From Flavobacterium sp. KMS (GTDB lineage Bacteria > Bacteroidota > Bacteroidia > Flavobacteriales > Flavobacteriaceae), in contig NZ_JSYP01000005.1 of assembly GCF_000813005.1 (NCBI RefSeq), positions 1 through 64,000 of the forward strand: a stretch of 64,000 bases of DNA, given 5' to 3'. The notes below the pieces were generated by a model that saw only the letters and a list, made by a program, of their open reading frames with translations, was not told the DNA's origin and searched no databases. The position numbers were made by a program, and so were the translations under genes. This document shows, piece by piece, positions 44,644 to 53,366 of the stretch; positions within the stretch are counted from its first letter, which is position 1; each line of letters begins with the position of its first letter.

Positions 44644-44648
44644 ACAAA

Positions 44649-46970
44649 ATGAAAACAAATAATTTAGGTTATCCACGAATTGGCAGCAACAGAGAGTTAA
44701 AAAAAGCTAGTGAATTATACTGGGCAGGACAACTTTCGGCAGAAGATCTTCTGGCTGTCGGAAAGAACATCCGTAAAGAAAACTGGCAATTACAAGCCGA
44801 ATCTGGCATTGATTTAATTCCGTCGAATGATTTCTCATTTTACGATCAGGTTCTGGATTTAACATTGACTTTAGGAGCAATTCCTGAACGTTATAATGAT
44901 TTTGCAAGAACTAATTCTTCTATCGATTTGTATTTTGCAATGGCTAGAGGTTCGCAAAAAAACGGACAAGATGTTGTTGCTATGGAAATGACAAAATGGT
45001 TTGATACCAATTACCATTACATTGTTCCTGAATTTACAAAAAACCAAAAATTTACTCTGTTTTCAGAAAAAATAATCAATGAATTTAAAGAAGCAAATGA
45101 TTTAGGTATTGCTACAAAACCTGTACTTATCGGACCTATCTCCTACTTACTTTTAGGAAAAGAAAAAGAAGAAGGTTTTCACCGAATTGATCTTATCGAA
45201 GCATTGCTTCCTGTATATTTTGAAATATTTGCAAAGCTTGAAGCCGAAAATGTAACTTATATTCAATTAGACGAGCCTTTCCTAGCGCTGAACTTAACCG
45301 ATAAAGAAAGAAATACTTTTACGAAAGTATATACTGAAATCAACAACCGTTTCCCGAATATCAAAATCATTCTGGCTAATTACTTCGACTGTTTTGGCGA
45401 AAACTTAACTACAGCATTGGCCTTGCCAGTTGATACTTTACATTTAGATTTAGTTCGTTGTCCGTTACAATTAGATGATATTTTAGAATCAAATCAGTTA
45501 TCTCCAAACGTAAATCTTTCTCTTGGTTTGGTTGATGGAAGAAACATCTGGAAAAATGATTTTAAAAATTCATTGGCAATTATCGAAAAAGCGACTAAAG
45601 CTCTTGGCGAAAACAGAATATTAATTGCTCCATCGTGTTCATTAATTCACAGTCCTTGCGATTTAGAGTTAGAAACTAACAACGAAACGCTTACTCCAGA
45701 AATTAAGCAATGGTTGGCTTTTGCGAAACAAAAAATACAAGAAGTTGTTTTATTGAAACAGTTTGCTTCAAAAGAAATAGACACAGAAAACTCTATTCCA
45801 TTTGCAGAAAATGCATTAACAAACGAAAACAGAAAAACATCAAAATTAATCCATAACGAATCGGTTAAAAATCGTGTGGCAAGTATTTCGACAGGAGATG
45901 ATAAACGCAAAAATACTTTTGCTATCCGACGTAAAAAACAAATCGATGCTTTAAATCTTCCTTTATTCCCTACCACAACAATAGGTTCTTTCCCGCAAAC
46001 TCCCAAAGTAAGAAGCTGGAGAGCAAAGTTTAAAAAAGGCGAATTAACCCAACAACAATACGACGATTTAATCAAGAAAGAAACCGAAGATACTATTCGT
46101 TTTCAGGAAGAAACTGGCATTGATGTTCTCGTGCATGGTGAGTTTGAGCGTAATGATATGGTGGAATATTTTGGTGAGCAATTAGCCGGATTTACTTTTA
46201 CAAAAAATGGTTGGGTACAAAGTTATGGTAGCCGTTGTGTAAAACCTCCTGTAATTTATGGTGATGTTTCGAGACCTAAACCTATGACTGTAAAATGGTC
46301 AGAATATGCGCAATCACTAACTCCTAAATGGGTAAAAGGAATGTTAACTGGCCCAGTAACTATTCTGCAATGGTCATTTGTTCGTAACGATCAGCCGCGC
46401 TCTCAAACCTGTACTCAAATTGCATTGGCAATACGTGATGAGGTTGTAGATTTAGAAAATGCAGGAATTAAAATTATCCAAATTGATGAACCTGCTATTC
46501 GCGAAGGACTGCCATTGCGTAAAGAAGAATGGACAACTTACCTAGATTGGGCTGTAAAAGCTTTCCGTATTTCGGCAAGTGGCGTAAAAGACGATACTCA
46601 AATTCATACACATATGTGTTATAGCGAATTCAATGACATTATCCAGAATATTGCCGATATGGATGCCGATGTAATCACGATTGAATGTTCGCGTTCGCAA
46701 ATGGAATTACTAGATGCATTTGCTGATTTTAAATATCCTAATGAAATTGGACCTGGAGTTTACGATATTCACTCTCCTCGCGTACCATCTAGTCAGGAAA
46801 TGGTTAAGCTATTAGAAAAAGCTTCGGCTGTTATTCCTGTAGATCAGTTATGGGTAAATCCTGATTGTGGTTTAAAAACACGTCATTGGGATGAAACAAA
46901 AAAAGCCCTGATTGAGATGGTTGCTGCAGCTCAGGAAATGAGAGCAGCTGTTGAAAACCCAGTGAGCTAA
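44649..46970 (+). CDS. metE: Cobalamin-independent methionine synthase
   Basis: A 773-residue enzyme that transfers the methyl group of 5-methyl-tetrahydropteroyl-triglutamate to homocysteine without B12. The N-terminal half opens 'NLGYPRIGSNRELKKASELY'. The catalytic half begins near residue 440 ('LPLFPTTTIGSFPQTPKVR'). Zinc ligands are in 'HTHMCYSEFNDI' (His, Cys), 'IECSRSQMELL' (Glu) and 'NPDCGLKTR' (Cys). Full length. It is divergent from an Lrp-type regulator. A B12-dependent metH is also in this window. Confidence 0.97.
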   Translation: MKTNNLGYPRIGSNRELKKASELYWAGQLSAEDLLAVGKNIRKENWQLQAESGIDLIPSNDFSFYDQVLDLTLTLGAIPERYNDFARTNSSIDLYFAMARGSQKNGQDVVAMEMTKWFDTNYHYIVPEFTKNQKFTLFSEKIINEFKEANDLGIATKPVLIGPISYLLLGKEKEEGFHRIDLIEALLPVYFEIFAKLEAENVTYIQLDEPFLALNLTDKERNTFTKVYTEINNRFPNIKIILANYFDCFGENLTTALALPVDTLHLDLVRCPLQLDDILESNQLSPNVNLSLGLVDGRNIWKNDFKNSLAIIEKATKALGENRILIAPSCSLIHSPCDLELETNNETLTPEIKQWLAFAKQKIQEVVLLKQFASKEIDTENSIPFAENALTNENRKTSKLIHNESVKNRVASISTGDDKRKNTFAIRRKKQIDALNLPLFPTTTIGSFPQTPKVRSWRAKFKKGELTQQQYDDLIKKETEDTIRFQEETGIDVLVHGEFERNDMVEYFGEQLAGFTFTKNGWVQSYGSRCVKPPVIYGDVSRPKPMTVKWSEYAQSLTPKWVKGMLTGPVTILQWSFVRNDQPRSQTCTQIALAIRDEVVDLENAGIKIIQIDEPAIREGLPLRKEEWTTYLDWAVKAFRISASGVKDDTQIHTHMCYSEFNDIIQNIADMDADVITIECSRSQMELLDAFADFKYPNEIGPGVYDIHSPRVPSSQEMVKLLEKASAVIPVDQLWVNPDCGLKTRHWDETKKALIEMVAAAQEMRAAVENPVS

Positions 46971-47002
46971 TAATTTTTATTTTAAATCTATTTTTTGTTA
47001 TT

Positions 47003-47078
47003 TATGTCAACTAGTGGAGTCGAAATTCTTGTAGTTATGATTATTTTCGATTTCACTTTAGTTGACTCTATTTTTTTG
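47003..47078 (+). terminator. Terminator after metE
   Basis: An imperfect long hairpin (arms about 47006-47026 and 47043-47066, core GTCAACTA / TAGTTGAC) followed by a T run at 47071-47077. The terminator lies at about 35 bases past the stop. Confidence 0.7.
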
Positions 47079-47111
47079 AAGCAGATAATTTAAGTTTTCA
47101 AAACATCTTTT

Positions 47112-47181
47112 GTCCCGCTATCCACTATATCTATTGTGGCAAAAAACGCCACAACAGGATATCGTTTCTATCGGGGCTAAA
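47112..47181 (-). repeat. Dispersed structured hairpin element, copy 2
   Basis: Minus-strand reading: TAGCCCCGATAGAAACG, ATCC, inner hairpin GTGGC/GCCAC, AGAT, GGATAGCGGGA. It shares flanks and architecture with copies at 16994-17083 and 60957-61036 while the inner stem differs in sequence. Confidence 0.7.
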
Positions 47182-47218
47182 TAAGAAATTTCATTTTCAA
47201 AGCATTTAATTAAAGCAC

Positions 47219-47253
47219 AAAAAAAAGCATCCGCCAATGACGGATGCTTTTAA
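47219..47253 (-). terminator. Terminator of the small outer membrane protein gene
   Basis: AAAAGCATCCG / CGGATGCTTTT stem with a 7-base loop, 20 bases beyond the stop at 47273. Confidence 0.9.
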
Positions 47254-47272
47254 AATTTTAATCTATTTAAGA

Positions 47273-47854
47273 CTAGAAGTTTTTAGAAATTCCAATACCA
47301 ACTTCTTTACCGAAATTAAAGAAGAATTTACTGTTATCAGGACCATCATTATCAAAACTTAAAGTTTCATAACCTAAACCACCAATATTAAAGTTTAAAC
47401 CGAAACCATTTTTCATGTTAATGAAAAGAGCTGGAGTTACACCTACGTACATACCATCTGCTTTAGATTTTGAGTAAGCATTTCCAGGTCCGTATTCTTT
47501 ATGTTTTACGTTTTGAAAACCTGCACCCATATCAGCAAATACAGAAAAAGTTTGGTTTAATGGCACAGAGTAACGTACAAATGCTCCAATTTTGAAAGCA
47601 TTGTTTTTTACTTCTTCAATTCCATTATCTTCATTAGATGATGCTACTGTAAATTCACCCCCAACTGTCCAGTTATCATTAAATTGGTAACCTACTTTAG
47701 GAGAAAAGCTAAAAGTATTTGTTTTTTCTTCACCAAATTTGAATTCTGATTTTTCAGAAGTGTACGAGATGTTTCCACCAACTAAGATTGTTCCTTTTTG
47801 AGCATTTGCAAAGCTAACTACAGCTAATGCAATAACAACTAACATTTTTTTCAT
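47273..47854 (-). CDS. Outer membrane beta-barrel protein (small, OmpA-barrel type)
   Basis: A 193-residue protein with a signal peptide (MKKMLVVIALAVVSFANAQ). The mature part is a succession of amphipathic strands separated by turns ('GTILVGGNISYTSEKSEF', 'FSFSPKVGYQFNDNWTVGGE', 'VFADMGAGFQNVKHKE', 'GMYVGVTPALFINMKNGFGL') ending in Phe (GIGISKNF), as in eight-stranded outer membrane barrels. Function unknown. It is divergent from gldA. Confidence 0.85.
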   Translation of the reverse strand: MKKMLVVIALAVVSFANAQKGTILVGGNISYTSEKSEFKFGEEKTNTFSFSPKVGYQFNDNWTVGGEFTVASSNEDNGIEEVKNNAFKIGAFVRYSVPLNQTFSVFADMGAGFQNVKHKEYGPGNAYSKSKADGMYVGVTPALFINMKNGFGLNFNIGGLGYETLSFDNDGPDNSKFFFNFGKEVGIGISKNF

Positions 47855-47973
47855 TTGTAATATTTTAAATTTAATACTCTTTTAACAATAACAGTGCCGT
47901 TACTGCTCGCCTTTAAGTTTTTTTTATGATTTCTTTAAAGACCAAAAATTTAGCAATCAAGCAGATTTCTGTT

Positions 47974-47981
47974 TACTTTTG
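47974..47981 (+). promoter_or_regulatory. -7 element before gldA
   Basis: TACTTTTG matches TAnnTTTG and lies 17 bases before the ATG at 47999; the -33 position has no clear TTG. Confidence 0.4.
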
Positions 47982-47998
47982 CATCAAATAAAAAAGTC

Positions 47999-48895
47999 AT
48001 GTCGATAGAAGTAAACAGCATATCAAAAAGTTACGGTACTCAAAAAGCATTGGATAAAATTTCATTTTCGATTGAAAAAGGTGAAATCGTTGGATTTCTT
48101 GGTCCAAACGGTGCAGGAAAATCAACTTTGATGAAAATCTTAACTACTTATTTGTTAGCCGATTCGGGTTCAGCCCTTGTAAACGGTCATGATGTCATGA
48201 CTGATACCAAGGCTGTACAGCTGTCTATTGGGTATTTGCCAGAACACAATCCGTTATATTTAGATTTGTACGTTCGTGAATATCTGGCTTTTAACGCTGA
48301 TGTTTATAAGGTAGCAAAATCAAGAATCGAAGAGGTTATTAAACTGACAGGACTGTCAGCCGAAAGTCATAAAAAAATAGGACAATTATCTAAAGGATAT
48401 CGTCAGCGTGTAGGTTTGGCAAATGCTTTATTACACAATCCTGATGTTTTAATTCTTGATGAACCAACAACTGGTCTGGATCCTAATCAGTTAATAGAAA
48501 TCAGAAACGTAATTAAGAATGTAGGTAAAAATAAAACTGTTTTTTTATCGACACATATTATGCAAGAAGTTGAAGCAATTTGTGACAGAGTTATTATCAT
48601 TAACAACGGAAAAATTGTTACTGACAAAAAACTTGACAAATTAATCGCGGAGAATAAAGAACAAGTTATCGAAGTAGAATTTGATTATAGAATTGAAGAA
48701 CAATTAATTGCAAAATTAGAAAACATTTCTTCTTATATAAATACGCATGACATGACATGGGAACTGACATTTGTCACAGAAAAAGATATGCGTCCGGCTA
48801 TTTTTGACTTTGCAACTGCCAACGGTTTAAAAACATTACAGCTTAATCAAAAAAATAAAAATCTGGAAGCTGTGTTTAGAGAAATTACTAAATAG
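47999..48895 (+). CDS. gldA: Gliding motility ABC transporter ATPase GldA
   Basis: A 298-residue ABC ATPase. Walker A is GPNGAGKST at about 38-46, the signature is LSKGYRQR, Walker B is VLILDEPTTG, and the H-loop is STHIMQE. 'VNSISKSYGTQKALDKISFS' and 'YLPEHNPLYLDLYVREYLAF' match GldA, which with the membrane proteins GldF and GldG forms a transporter linked to gliding in Flavobacterium. gldF and gldG are not adjacent here. A second role as a general drug or lipid exporter ATPase cannot be excluded by sequence alone. Confidence 0.88.
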   Translation: MSIEVNSISKSYGTQKALDKISFSIEKGEIVGFLGPNGAGKSTLMKILTTYLLADSGSALVNGHDVMTDTKAVQLSIGYLPEHNPLYLDLYVREYLAFNADVYKVAKSRIEEVIKLTGLSAESHKKIGQLSKGYRQRVGLANALLHNPDVLILDEPTTGLDPNQLIEIRNVIKNVGKNKTVFLSTHIMQEVEAICDRVIIINNGKIVTDKKLDKLIAENKEQVIEVEFDYRIEEQLIAKLENISSYINTHDMTWELTFVTEKDMRPAIFDFATANGLKTLQLNQKNKNLEAVFREITK

Positions 48896-48927
48896 TATCC
48901 CGTTTCAGTAACAAAATTGGTTACTTA

Positions 48928-48979
48928 TAAAAAATCCAATTCACGCTATAATAAAATAGAATGAATTGGATTTTTCATG
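48928..48979 (+). terminator. Terminator after gldA
   Basis: AAAATCCAATTCA / TGAATTGGATTTTT arms (48931-48943 and 48962-48975) with an 18-base loop and T run. Confidence 0.8.
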
Positions 48980-49453
48980 AAGCATCATTTCTATTAGACA
49001 CCTAGCGAAATCAATACTTTCTTGCAGATTATAGCTTTTAGAAATTCTCAATATTTAAGTGAATAAACAAGTCATATCTTACAATATAAAACTATCTCTT
49101 ATCTTGCTAACAACTAACTATCAGTAAGTTATCATTTCTGAACAAATTTAAATTTATTTTTATTTAGACTTGTTATAAATAGTTATATATTTGAAGTTTA
49201 AAAACTTCAAATAACAGGCAATCATGTTTTTACTTTACCCCACAAAAACGCTACTTTCTACGCTTATAAACAGCATATTTTATCTCCCAAAAAAGCATTC
49301 GAATAAAATAATTTTCTTACCTATTAAAGATTCTATTTTATTATCCAAAATTTCTATTTCTTAAAACACAATCATCATAGATAAACTATACTCTTAAGGC
49401 TTGATCAACTTAAAAGCCGTTTTATTATTCTTCAAAAATTAAAAATAAATCAT
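48980..49453. other. Long leader/intergenic region before the TonB-dependent receptor
   Basis: About 470 bases. The only clear signals are the -7-like TATATTTG (49186-49193) with an overlapping dyad (49189-49212). A 46-codon frame at 49224-49364 begins MFLLYPTKTLLSTLINSIFY, but it has no supporting evidence. The distance from the putative promoter to the receptor ATG would give a leader of about 250 bases. Confidence 0.5.
49186..49212 (+). promoter_or_regulatory. Candidate promoter with overlapping operator dyad
   Basis: TATATTTG at 49186-49193 fits the -7 element. ATTTGAAGTTT / AAACTTCAAAT (49189-49199 and 49202-49212) is a perfect 11-bp inverted repeat with a 2-base centre that overlaps it and the predicted transcription start, as a repressor site would. 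A TTG lies only 13 bases upstream of the -7 element, shorter than usual. Confidence 0.45.
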
Positions 49454-51571
49454 ATGAAAAATATTATAACATCAATTATGCTTGCATTTTCTGTTTATGC
49501 CTATTCGCAAACTGAAAAAGGAAAAGACAGCATTATCGAAACATCAATAAACGCATTAGATGAAATTATAATCGTAAAAAAGAAAGTTCTATATACTCAA
49601 AAATCAGACAGAATGGTTTTTAATGTAGAAAATAGCATTGTGTCTGAAGGCGGAACTGCGCTAGATGTTTTAATGCGCGCTCCGGGTGTTGTAGTCTCTC
49701 AGGACGGAGAATTATCTATTAGAGGACAACAAGGTGTTGGCGTTATGATTAATGGTAAATTAACGCAGCTTTCGCAAAAGGAACTTGCTAATTATTTAAA
49801 ATCAACAACCTCATCTAATATCAAACAAATTGAGGTTATTACTAATCCTTCGTCTAAATATGATGCAACTGGTAAAGCCGGAATGATTAATATTATTTTG
49901 AAGAAACCAAGTAGTGCCGGAATAAAAGGAACTGTATTTTCTAGTTACGGAAGAGGAAGAAAAAACAGAACCAATACAGGAATGAATTTAAGTTACAACA
50001 AAGATAAATTTGGAGTCTTTGGTAATTACAGCTACACTTATAGAGGTGAAGAGGAACGCAAGAATTTTGAACAAATTCAATTTACTGATATTACAAGACA
50101 AGAAATTGCAACAAAGAATTATCAAAATTCTACAACTAACGAACCTCTTACGTCTAACAATTTTAAAGTTGGAACAACATATGAGGTTTCTTCTAAAACA
50201 AATTTAGAAGTTTCGCTTGACGCAAAAATCGGTCGCTATGAAAATATTGCTAATGGAGGGAATACGCTATATAATAATTTAAATCAATTACAATTTGACG
50301 CTTTGACTTACAATGACAGCAAAGAAAAGTGGTATGATTACACTTATGCTTTTTCTGGCGTTCATAAGTTTAATACAGAAGGGAAAAACATGTCTTTTGA
50401 TTTTGAATATGAAACTTCAAAATTTAGATCTAATCAATTTCAAAGTGCGCAAAATCAAATTCCAGGTACTGCAATTAATGACAGAAGAGGTTATATTCCA
50501 TCTCAATTGAGAGTCTTTACAGGAAAAGTTGATTTCACAAATCCAATTAAAGAAAAACAGACTTTGGAATGGGGTTTTAAAGGTAGCATCAAGAACAATG
50601 ACAATCCATCGGTGTATGAATACAACGATAACAATCAATGGATTGTTGATCTTAATTCTACTAATCATTTTGAGTATGATGAGCAAATTTATGCTGCTTA
50701 CGCTAATTACAAATATCGCTTAGAGAAACTAAGTATTCAGGGAGGTTTAAGAACTGAATATACTGCAATTGACATTAACCAAAAGACATTAAACGAGAAA
50801 CATAAAGATGATTATTTAAAATGGTTCCCAAGTCTTTCGCTTAAATATGAATTGAGTAGTAACCATTCTATGCATGCTTCTTACAGTAAGAGAATAAACA
50901 GACCGAGTCAGTTTGATTTGAATCCGTTCCGTTTTTATGACGATTCGTTCAATTATTCTCAAGGTAATCCTAATTTGGTTCCTGAAATTACACATACATC
51001 AGAAATAGGATATTCTTGGAAAAGCGCTTTTATGGCTTCGGTATATTTTAACCAAACCAAAGATGTTTTTACAGAAATATATGTTTACAATCCTGACAAT
51101 AACACAACGGTAACCTCACAAATCAATGCCAATAAATCATACAATTATGGTGTAAATATTACCAATACAACCGATATTTATAAATGGTGGTCGGTGAACA
51201 CGCTCTTTAATGTTTTTGAGAATAAATTTAAAGGAAAGATTATCAATACCAATACAATCGACCCAATTGTAACCTTAAATTTAAGTGTTCAAAACTCATT
51301 TACAATTACAGATACCTGGAAAGCGGAAGCAAATGCACAATATCAATCAAAATCGAATGTTGGGATTTACGAAAGAGATAGTTTCTTTGATTTTAGCATC
51401 GGATTATCAAAACAAGTTCTTGCTAACAAAGGCAGCATAAAATTTAATGTTACCGATATTTTTAATACCAATAAATACAATATCAATTCGGTTATCGGAC
51501 AAACCAGCATTGACAAAAGATATAATCTTGATAGCCGTGTAGCAACAATTTCCTTTACTTACAGAATTTAA
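49454..51571 (+). CDS. TonB-dependent receptor (outer membrane beta-barrel family)
   Basis: A 705-residue outer membrane receptor with a signal peptide (MKNIITSIMLAFSVYAYSQ). No carboxypeptidase-like N-terminal domain is present; a TonB-box-like segment ('ALDEIIIVKKK') is followed by the plug ('GGTALDVLMRAPGVVVSQDG', 'IRGQQGVGVMINGKLTQLSQ', 'IKQIEVITNPSSKYDATGKA'). The C-terminal ~480 residues are the barrel, ending 'SRVATISFTYRI'. The plug type is that of the 'outer membrane beta-barrel family' seen in Bacteroidetes. Substrate unknown. Confidence 0.93.
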   Translation: MKNIITSIMLAFSVYAYSQTEKGKDSIIETSINALDEIIIVKKKVLYTQKSDRMVFNVENSIVSEGGTALDVLMRAPGVVVSQDGELSIRGQQGVGVMINGKLTQLSQKELANYLKSTTSSNIKQIEVITNPSSKYDATGKAGMINIILKKPSSAGIKGTVFSSYGRGRKNRTNTGMNLSYNKDKFGVFGNYSYTYRGEEERKNFEQIQFTDITRQEIATKNYQNSTTNEPLTSNNFKVGTTYEVSSKTNLEVSLDAKIGRYENIANGGNTLYNNLNQLQFDALTYNDSKEKWYDYTYAFSGVHKFNTEGKNMSFDFEYETSKFRSNQFQSAQNQIPGTAINDRRGYIPSQLRVFTGKVDFTNPIKEKQTLEWGFKGSIKNNDNPSVYEYNDNNQWIVDLNSTNHFEYDEQIYAAYANYKYRLEKLSIQGGLRTEYTAIDINQKTLNEKHKDDYLKWFPSLSLKYELSSNHSMHASYSKRINRPSQFDLNPFRFYDDSFNYSQGNPNLVPEITHTSEIGYSWKSAFMASVYFNQTKDVFTEIYVYNPDNNTTVTSQINANKSYNYGVNITNTTDIYKWWSVNTLFNVFENKFKGKIINTNTIDPIVTLNLSVQNSFTITDTWKAEANAQYQSKSNVGIYERDSFFDFSIGLSKQVLANKGSIKFNVTDIFNTNKYNINSVIGQTSIDKRYNLDSRVATISFTYRI

Positions 51572-51587
51572 AAAAGCTACATTTTAT

Positions 51588-51626
51588 AATAAGAAAGCCC
51601 ATGAAATTTCATGGGCTTTCTTTGTT
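51588..51626 (+). terminator. Terminator after the TonB-dependent receptor
   Basis: Perfect inverted repeat AAGAAAGCCCATGAA / TTCATGGGCTTTCTT (51591-51605 and 51608-51622). Confidence 0.9.
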
Positions 51627-51766
51627 ATATATGGTTTTGTAATCATCATAGTCTTTGTATTAAAATAGAATGCAGATAATACAAATTAAATGGATTTCTA
51701 AATTGCTTCAAGCTAAATCCAAAGCAATGGAACAATACTAAAACCTACGGAATAGTTATCGCATAC

Positions 51767-51871
51767 TTGTCTTTCTGAGGAACGAAGAATCTCCATTAGT
51801 AGCTCAACAAACTTGAAATAAATACATTGTGTTAGTTTCTTTCGGAGATTCTTCGTTCCTCAGAAAGACAA
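51767..51871. repeat. Perfect 28-bp inverted repeat with 49-base loop
   Basis: Arms 51767-51794 and 51844-51871 are fully complementary (start TTGTCTTTCTGAGGAACGAA). It resembles a family of hairpin repeats frequent between Flavobacterium genes. It could form a long hairpin or serve as a miniature mobile element. Confidence 0.75.
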
Positions 51872-51925
51872 TATTGTGGTTGTTTCGTGATAAAATAATT
51901 CAATATTTTACTTAAGTTAAAACAC

Positions 51926-51968
51926 AAAAAAGTCTTTTGAAGAGTACGAATACTTTCAAAAGACTTTA
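51926..51968 (-). terminator. Terminator of the PepSY membrane protein gene
   Basis: AAAGTCTTTTGAA / TTTCAAAAGACTTT hairpin 30 bases beyond the stop at 51998. Confidence 0.8.
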
Positions 51969-51997
51969 ACTAACTAAAAATATGTAAATGGGTAATA

Positions 51998-53170
51998 TTA
52001 AATTTTAACCGTAGGTTTTTGCTTTTTCTTTCTTCCCCACCAAATATAAAAACCTGTAACTGGTAAACTTGCACATATCAAACTACCTACGAAATATAAA
52101 ATCTTAGTTGGTATTCCTCCAATAGCTCCTATATGTAAACTATAATTAGATCGCATAAGCCATTTAGAGAAACGTTCGTTATCAATATATTTCTGCGAAT
52201 TAGGCTTTAATTCCAATGTTTGTTGATCAAAGTACAAATCCCTCCAAACTCCTTTATTCATATCTGTACAAGCGTAAAAATCATCTTCTGGCTCGTGTGG
52301 AAGATCAATAATAACTGCTTCTTTATTTTCTTTGGCAATTTCCTTACGTACTTTGTTCCAGATAAAATCGGCTGCAGCAAGTTTGTCTAATTGCTTTTTA
52401 GATAAAGTATCCTTTTTGGCAGTAACAACTTCTTCCTTTTTTTCTTTTTCATCAGCCCAACCACCACTTATCCAATAGGTGCTTTCTCTTATCCAATGAA
52501 AACTCATTAATAATCCTGTAAACGAAATAAGTAATGCTAATATAATAGTGTAGAATCCCACTACATTATGCAAATCATAATTTAAGCGTTTGAACTTAGC
52601 ATTCCACTTTATCTTAAAACTACTATTTTTAGTTGTTTTGTTCCATTTTTTTGGAAACCAAAGAATAAGTCCACTTATAAGAAGAAAGAAGAAAATTAGC
52701 GTTCCCCAAGCCGTTACTTGCGAACCAATATCCCTACCTAACCATAAGTAACGATGCCCTTCGTCCATGATATGAAAAAAATCTTCGTGATCTACAATTC
52801 CAGTAATCTTACCATTATAAGGATTTACATAAATTAAAGAATCCGATTCGATGTCTACTTTTATAGTTTTATCTAAACCATTGTACCAAAAACCATGAAT
52901 CTCTTTATTAGGCAATGCTTTACTTACAGCTTGATATATCTTAGAGGGCGGTAATACTTTTTCTGATTCTTGTGCTTCTACATTAAGCCAAGAGGATGTT
53001 GCATGTTTGATTTCTTGCTCAAAAACCAAAATACAACCTGTAATTCCCATTATAAATACAACGATTCCTGAAGCGAGTCCTAACCATAAATGCAACCATG
53101 CATTAATTTTACTAAAACGTGATTTTCCTTTATTTGGTGGTTTATTCGAACGGTTTTTAATAGTACTCAT
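51998..53170 (-). CDS. PepSY-associated membrane protein (iron-uptake related)
   Basis: A 390-residue protein of the PepSY-TM type. Transmembrane helices lie at about 27-49 ('LWLGLASGIVVFIMGITGCI'), 150-172 ('WGTLIFFFLLISGLILWFPK'), 200-225 ('FYTIILALLISFTGLLMSFH') and 355-380 ('ILYFVGSLICASLPVTGFYI'). A large periplasmic part lies between helices 1 and 2 with a PepSY-like fold ('KIYQAVSKALPNKEIHGFWY'). Such proteins accompany siderophore receptors and may reduce ferric complexes. It is the last gene after the receptor and the DUF4374 gene. Confidence 0.9.
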   Translation of the reverse strand: MSTIKNRSNKPPNKGKSRFSKINAWLHLWLGLASGIVVFIMGITGCILVFEQEIKHATSSWLNVEAQESEKVLPPSKIYQAVSKALPNKEIHGFWYNGLDKTIKVDIESDSLIYVNPYNGKITGIVDHEDFFHIMDEGHRYLWLGRDIGSQVTAWGTLIFFFLLISGLILWFPKKWNKTTKNSSFKIKWNAKFKRLNYDLHNVVGFYTIILALLISFTGLLMSFHWIRESTYWISGGWADEKEKKEEVVTAKKDTLSKKQLDKLAAADFIWNKVRKEIAKENKEAVIIDLPHEPEDDFYACTDMNKGVWRDLYFDQQTLELKPNSQKYIDNERFSKWLMRSNYSLHIGAIGGIPTKILYFVGSLICASLPVTGFYIWWGRKKKQKPTVKI

Positions 53171-53366
53171 TGATATTATAATTTTAATAGGTAATAGTTT
53201 TTATGGGCAAAAAAGATGTATTAGTAAAAATGGCTTGAGGAATATTTAAATTAAGTAATTCCTCAAGCCATTAAAATTGTATTAGCTTAAAGTGTAAGCT
53301 TAGCAATTGCAATCAATTAATGAAAATAGCGAAATGAAAATAAAATTTCAAGTGCTCTTAAAGTTT

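Larger units (their letters stand above)
51627..51997. other. Intergenic stretch with inverted repeats
   Basis: It contains a 28-bp perfect inverted repeat (51767-51871) and a terminator hairpin for the PepSY gene. No gene is seen in the stretch. Confidence 0.6.

Noticed and set aside
44493..44648. Possible SAM or cobalamin riboswitch before metE
   Set aside because: The gap is only 156 bases and shared with a divergent gene, and I see no conserved riboswitch core; only a short dyad is present.
49224..49364. 46-codon frame in the leader of the TonB receptor
   Set aside because: AT-rich, low-complexity content and no coupling to the receptor start; kept only as a remark.
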